Below are positions 9,206 through 12,178 of a stretch of 12,178 nt of DNA, one piece after another; position 1 is the first letter of the stretch; each line of letters opens with the position of its first letter. A program made the position numbers and the translations under genes. This DNA comes from Conidiobolus incongruus B7586 (lineage: Eukaryota; Entomophthoromycota; Entomophthoromycetes; Entomophthorales; Conidiobolaceae): assembly GCA_000697335.1 (NCBI GenBank), contig JNEM01008124.1, positions 1 through 12,178 on the forward strand, given 5' to 3'. Below the pieces are notes generated by a model. It ran no database searches and was not told where the DNA came from. It was given only the letters and a program-made list of their open reading frames with translations.

Positions 9206-10457
9206 TTAAACCTTATTAATCATCATCAAAGCCAATTCATAACCGAAGAAGGTGGCACTGTTGGCAGGGAAAGATCTTAACAAGGTGGGGGAGAAACCCT
9301 TGAAGAAACCTCTCCAACCCATATCACCATAAATTCTACGGATAACTTGACGAACTGTTACCCTTTCAGCACTTGTTTGCATGTTGGATTTAATGATATC
9401 TTGGGGATAAGATGTGAGCCAACAGGAGATACCACTCATACCACCACTCATGAGAAGGTACCAGAAGGGAATTTCACCATCCTTAGAGTGATTCTTAAGA
9501 TAATATGATTTCATTGCGTTGTAACACATGAAATAACCAGCAAAGCATGCGGAATCTCTTAACAAAGTGGGGAGAAAACCTCTATATAGGGTCATAGCAC
9601 CATGTTTGGAAATAATTTGCTTAGCACAATCTCCCATACTCGAGTATTTGGCACCGAACATAGTTTGAGTTTGCATACGAATCTTTAAAAATTCCATAGG
9701 ACAGTAGAAACAGGCGATGATGCATCCGGTCATAGCACCAGCAACACCTGTGCGCCAGATACTGAGGTTTTCGAGAGGCTGACTTGGGTCAGGATTGAGC
9801 ATACGACGGAAGTAACCGTTACTGCTGAAAATGATAGCCGAGCTACATATTGAAATTAGTTACCTTGTAATTAGAATCCTAAGTATATTATAATTACCAA
9901 AAACCAACTGTGACAAGAGGAGGAGTTACACCACGATAAAGACCAGTAACCTAAGGAAGCAAAATAAGGTTTAATAAACATATTCCTACTTGCTATTTGT
10001 GTTAAGATATGAACTAGATCATTGATCAGATATGTAAATAGTATTTACAATATGATCCAACCCTTGAATATTTAATCAATTACTGATAAAATAAGTCATT
10101 TATTAAAAATAATAAATAAGATATTATATCAAGTAATAGAATCATTTTATTATATCATATGTCTACAGAATATTAAAGTAATAATGAATAGTGCTTACCT
10201 TTTCTTTTTGTAAAACTTTTTTAAAACAATCAACAGCTCCAGAATAGATGGGATTTTTACTCGATTGGGTTTGCATACGCACCTAATGATACTAATTAAT
10301 ATTGTGATCATATTGAATATAAGATTGAATATACTTTAACTGAGTCGAAGGGATGACCAACCATCACTTCACAGCACCCACCGAGAGTTCCGGCGATAAA
10401 CTCCTGAACGAAGGGAGCGTGAATCAAGTGATTTTCTTCTACCGAAGCGACTTCCAT
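9206..10457 (-). CDS. Mitochondrial carrier (SLC25), carnitine/acylcarnitine-ornithine group, 4 exons
   Basis: This is an inner-membrane metabolite exchanger of 298 aa, the normal family length. Exons on the minus strand: 10457-10335, 10282-10199, 9950-9898, 9842-9206. Introns are 52, 248 and 55 bp, all GT-AG. All three carrier repeats are complete, each with a Px[DE]xx[KR] signature: HPFDSVKVRMQTQ (Pro36/Asp38/Lys41), CPMEFLKIRMQTQ (Pro135/Glu137/Lys140) and YPQDIIKSNMQT (Pro233/Asp235/Lys238). Each is followed by the usual G-rich matrix helix such as LYRGVTPPL, LYRGFLPTLLRD and FFKGFSPTLLRSFPAN. The Arg182-Asp183 pair at the second contact point and RSFPANSATFF near the end are typical of the CAC, ornithine and SLC25A29/45/47/48 cluster. 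The exact substrate (acylcarnitine, ornithine or another cationic metabolite) cannot be fixed from sequence alone. The start ATG at 10455-10457 gives a short N-terminal tail before helix 1. Confidence 0.93.
9951..10198 (-). other. Long intron of the carrier gene
   Basis: At 248 bp this is 3-5 times longer than every other intron in the window. The junctions are normal (GTAAGC...CTTAG), and the flanking codons join as QKEK/VTGLYRG in frame. The interior is plain AT-rich sequence with no ORF, hairpin or RNA motif that I recognise. Confidence 0.8.
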
Positions 10458-10535
10458 ATTGAATAATTAAAATAACAAAGTAAAGATACTAATTAAAGAG
10501 GAATAAAAATTATTGATTTTAAGAGATTCAATATC

Positions 10536-10544
10536 CTATTTATA
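10536..10544 (-). promoter_or_regulatory. Candidate TATA box for the carrier gene
   Basis: On the minus strand this reads TATAAATAG, a textbook TATA element, about 80 bp before the carrier ATG. It lies in the roughly 240-bp gap between the gene and the retroelement fossil. It is a motif match only. Confidence 0.5.
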
Positions 10545-10699
10545 ATTTTAACACACCCTTTTTATTTAATTTCAAAGATTAAATTAATTTGGGATTTTGA
10601 GGTTTAATATTGCATAATTTATTTTGGAATCAATATTATCAATTTTAGGTTTGACGCATATTTATTGATAGTTGTAATAAATTTGTCCAATCAAATCGC

Positions 10700-11335
10700 T
10701 AGATCTAATCTCTATCAATCCACCTGCTTGATAGTTAACTTTTACTCAATACAGAAATTAAAACCACCTGATTATATTGAAAATATAAAGCTGTATCAAG
10801 AAGAGGTTCTAGTTTAATAGAATCAAGTGGTTTTTTTACCCAAATTGAGATCCGAACAAATTTAATTCCAGATAGCTTATAGTGATTATTAAGTCATAAA
10901 TGGTCACCTGGTTAACAGGAGTTCCCTAGTGGCTCCCTAACTATTTTTTTCAAGACCCTTCAAGTCATGTGAATTAAAATTCAATTTTTAATATTTGTAT
11001 TGACTAAGTGATTTTTAGTTGGAAAATCAATCACAATGCCACTAGAACAATCAACAACTATTCGGTGCGACTCTTAAGTTGATCAGCCTAAATCTCCAAA
11101 TTCAGTATTGATGTAGCTCCATACTAGGTTGAATTATACTTAAGAATTTGAGTAAAATTTTTTTGACTTTTTCAGCCTAATGTTAACACATTTTCCACTC
11201 AGTTGGAGCTTCTTTATCTCAAGTCATTTCAACCATGGATATAACATCTCGCCATATGAACCAAGTTTCTCACAATTATTACCTCAATAATGATATAAGG
11301 TGGAATAAACGAATTGTCAAGTGTTGAATTATTAC
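10700..11335 (-). mobile_element. Fossil fragment of an LTR-retrotransposon integrase, probably Ty3/gypsy family
   Basis: The block is less AT-rich than its surroundings and carries decayed integrase segments in the right order and spacing on the minus strand. A zinc-domain-like FIWRDVISMVEM lies at about 11225-11266. The core-domain start VVDCSSGIVIDFPTKNH lies near 10996-11064, about 73 codons later, as the family expects. A region where the second catalytic Asp would sit lies near 10905. KLSGIKFVRISIW lies at about 10839-10878, followed by TALYFQYNQVV, which resembles the usual ALxAYN segment. The copy is clearly broken, with multiple interruptions. No LTR, protease, reverse transcriptase or RNase H was recognised, so it is a fragment and probably old. 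Maverick or Ginger elements share this integrase fold and remain possible. It lies about 240 bp upstream of the carrier gene. Confidence 0.55.
10760..10834. repeat. 14-bp inverted repeat with 47-bp spacer
   Basis: AAAACCACCTGATT (10760-10773) is mirrored by AATCAAGTGGTTTT (10821-10834), with 13 of 14 pairs. In a minus-strand RNA the one mismatch becomes a G-U pair. The right arm runs into a T tract. It overlaps the integrase fossil, so it may be coincidental or a later small insertion. Confidence 0.5.
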
Positions 11336-12178
11336 CCTTGTAATCATTTATAATCTATGATAATGGCTATTGTTTAAAGAATATTTTTATTAGATAGAAT
11401 TTAACTGTAATTTAAATTATTTTATAATATCAATAATATATTATATTGATTTAATTATACCGATTCTTTACCAATATTATATTGATAACAAATATTTTCT
11501 CTTTTAAATCATTTTGACATTAATTATTTGAAAATAATCAATAATTTTCTATAAATAAAAACACAATAATTAATATTTAATATTAATTTAAAAATAAAAA
11601 ACATTCATAAATTATTTTGAATCTAGGACTAGAATTGAAATTTTATATCAATAACTTAAAAGTCAACATAAAAAGATATAATATCACAATAGTAACATAT
11701 TAACTACATTCATTAGGTACAATGTTCAACTTTTACTGGAAAAAGTTATATCATTAGTTCCATATAGGAAAATATATAGTATGACGAAATTAATTTCAAT
11801 TATCATAATACTTGAATTTACACTTTTCATATTATTAATTGTAAAATTATTTTATGATGTAATTATATTTGAATTATAATTGTAATATTTCTGGCTTAAT
11901 TAATTATATAGGCTTGAGTAACAAATTGAATATACTAGCCATATTAATTATGATATTGGCTTACTTATATTTTTACTGATGTTTTAGGAATAATAATGAA
12001 TAAATATTAGTTTACCATAATATCCAACTTGTTTATAATTGTTTTATATAAATATTAGTATGGAAATTTAGAAATAGCAAATTTTTTAATTTCTAATCTT
12101 TTAAAGATATTATAAATTTAAAAGATTATTTATATATAAAATATATAAAAATAAATATTTTCAAATTATATATATATA
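11336..12178. other. AT-rich intergenic region, no gene recognised
   Basis: No reading frame or motif was recognised on either strand. The stretch consists mainly of A/T runs. An imperfect inverted repeat beginning GCCATATTA lies near 11938-11962, and a TA dinucleotide run closes the window at 12167-12178. No LTR or further retroelement part was recognised next to the fossil. Confidence 0.65.
12167..12178. repeat. TA dinucleotide run at the window edge
   Basis: Six TA units reach the last base. The repeat may continue beyond the window. Confidence 0.8.

Noticed and set aside
10908-10915. CCTGGTTA shared with a conserved part of 5S rRNA.
   Set aside because: Only eight bases agree; nothing around them fits 5S rRNA.
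10924-10940. CCCTA/CCCTAA pieces resembling telomere repeats.
   Set aside because: Only two separated, unequal copies; not an array.
11165-11300. An open plus-strand stretch with a GYNISPYEPSF-like reading that resembles a retroelement segment.
   Set aside because: It lies on the strand opposite to the better-supported integrase fossil and has no matching neighbours in order, so it is probably an antisense coincidence.
1-12178. tRNA genes, CRISPR arrays or bacterial mobile elements.
   Set aside because: No tRNA T-loop motif in a foldable setting, no regularly spaced repeats and no transposase of bacterial type were found by eye on either strand.

Overview
This is an AT-rich nuclear eukaryotic segment with four spliced, single-copy-type genes. 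All introns are GT-AG and almost all are 47-72 bp. The standard genetic code fits: three genes end in TAA, one in TAG, and no exon carries an in-frame stop. The exportin reads [20 protein letters not shown] at its N-terminus and ends with an IPGMVKP-type tail. Both are closer to fungal Crm1 than to animal Crm1. My best guess is therefore an AT-rich, intron-rich early-diverging fungus (for example an entomophthoralean type). This is inference; another holomycotan or protist cannot be excluded from one window.

Layout: 1-2408 is very AT-rich DNA with no recognisable gene. CRM1/exportin-1 lies at 2409-6298 (+, 13 exons, 1073 aa). A THYN1-like EVE-domain protein lies at 6444-7392 (-, 7 exons, 211 aa) and is convergent with CRM1. 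A mitochondrial Qri7/OSGEPL1-type tRNA t6A enzyme lies at 7602-8938 (+, 4 exons, 393 aa); it is divergent from the EVE gene across a 209-bp shared promoter. A mitochondrial carrier of the carnitine/acylcarnitine-ornithine group lies at 9206-10457 (-, 4 exons, 298 aa) and is convergent with Qri7. A decayed Ty3/gypsy-like integrase fossil lies at about 10700-11335 (-). The rest, to 12178, is very AT-rich and shows no gene.

The genes are housekeeping and do not form a pathway. Two products are nuclear or probably nuclear (exportin, EVE reader) and two are mitochondrial (t6A synthesis, metabolite transport). Strands alternate + - + -, so neighbours share either promoters or 3' ends.

I found no convincing new biological system. 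The most interesting points are the retroelement fossil, the strongly 5'-biased introns and 6-nt first coding exon of CRM1, the contrast in CRM1 between a highly conserved export groove and a divergent distal half, and the divergent EVE/Qri7 promoter with inverted repeats.
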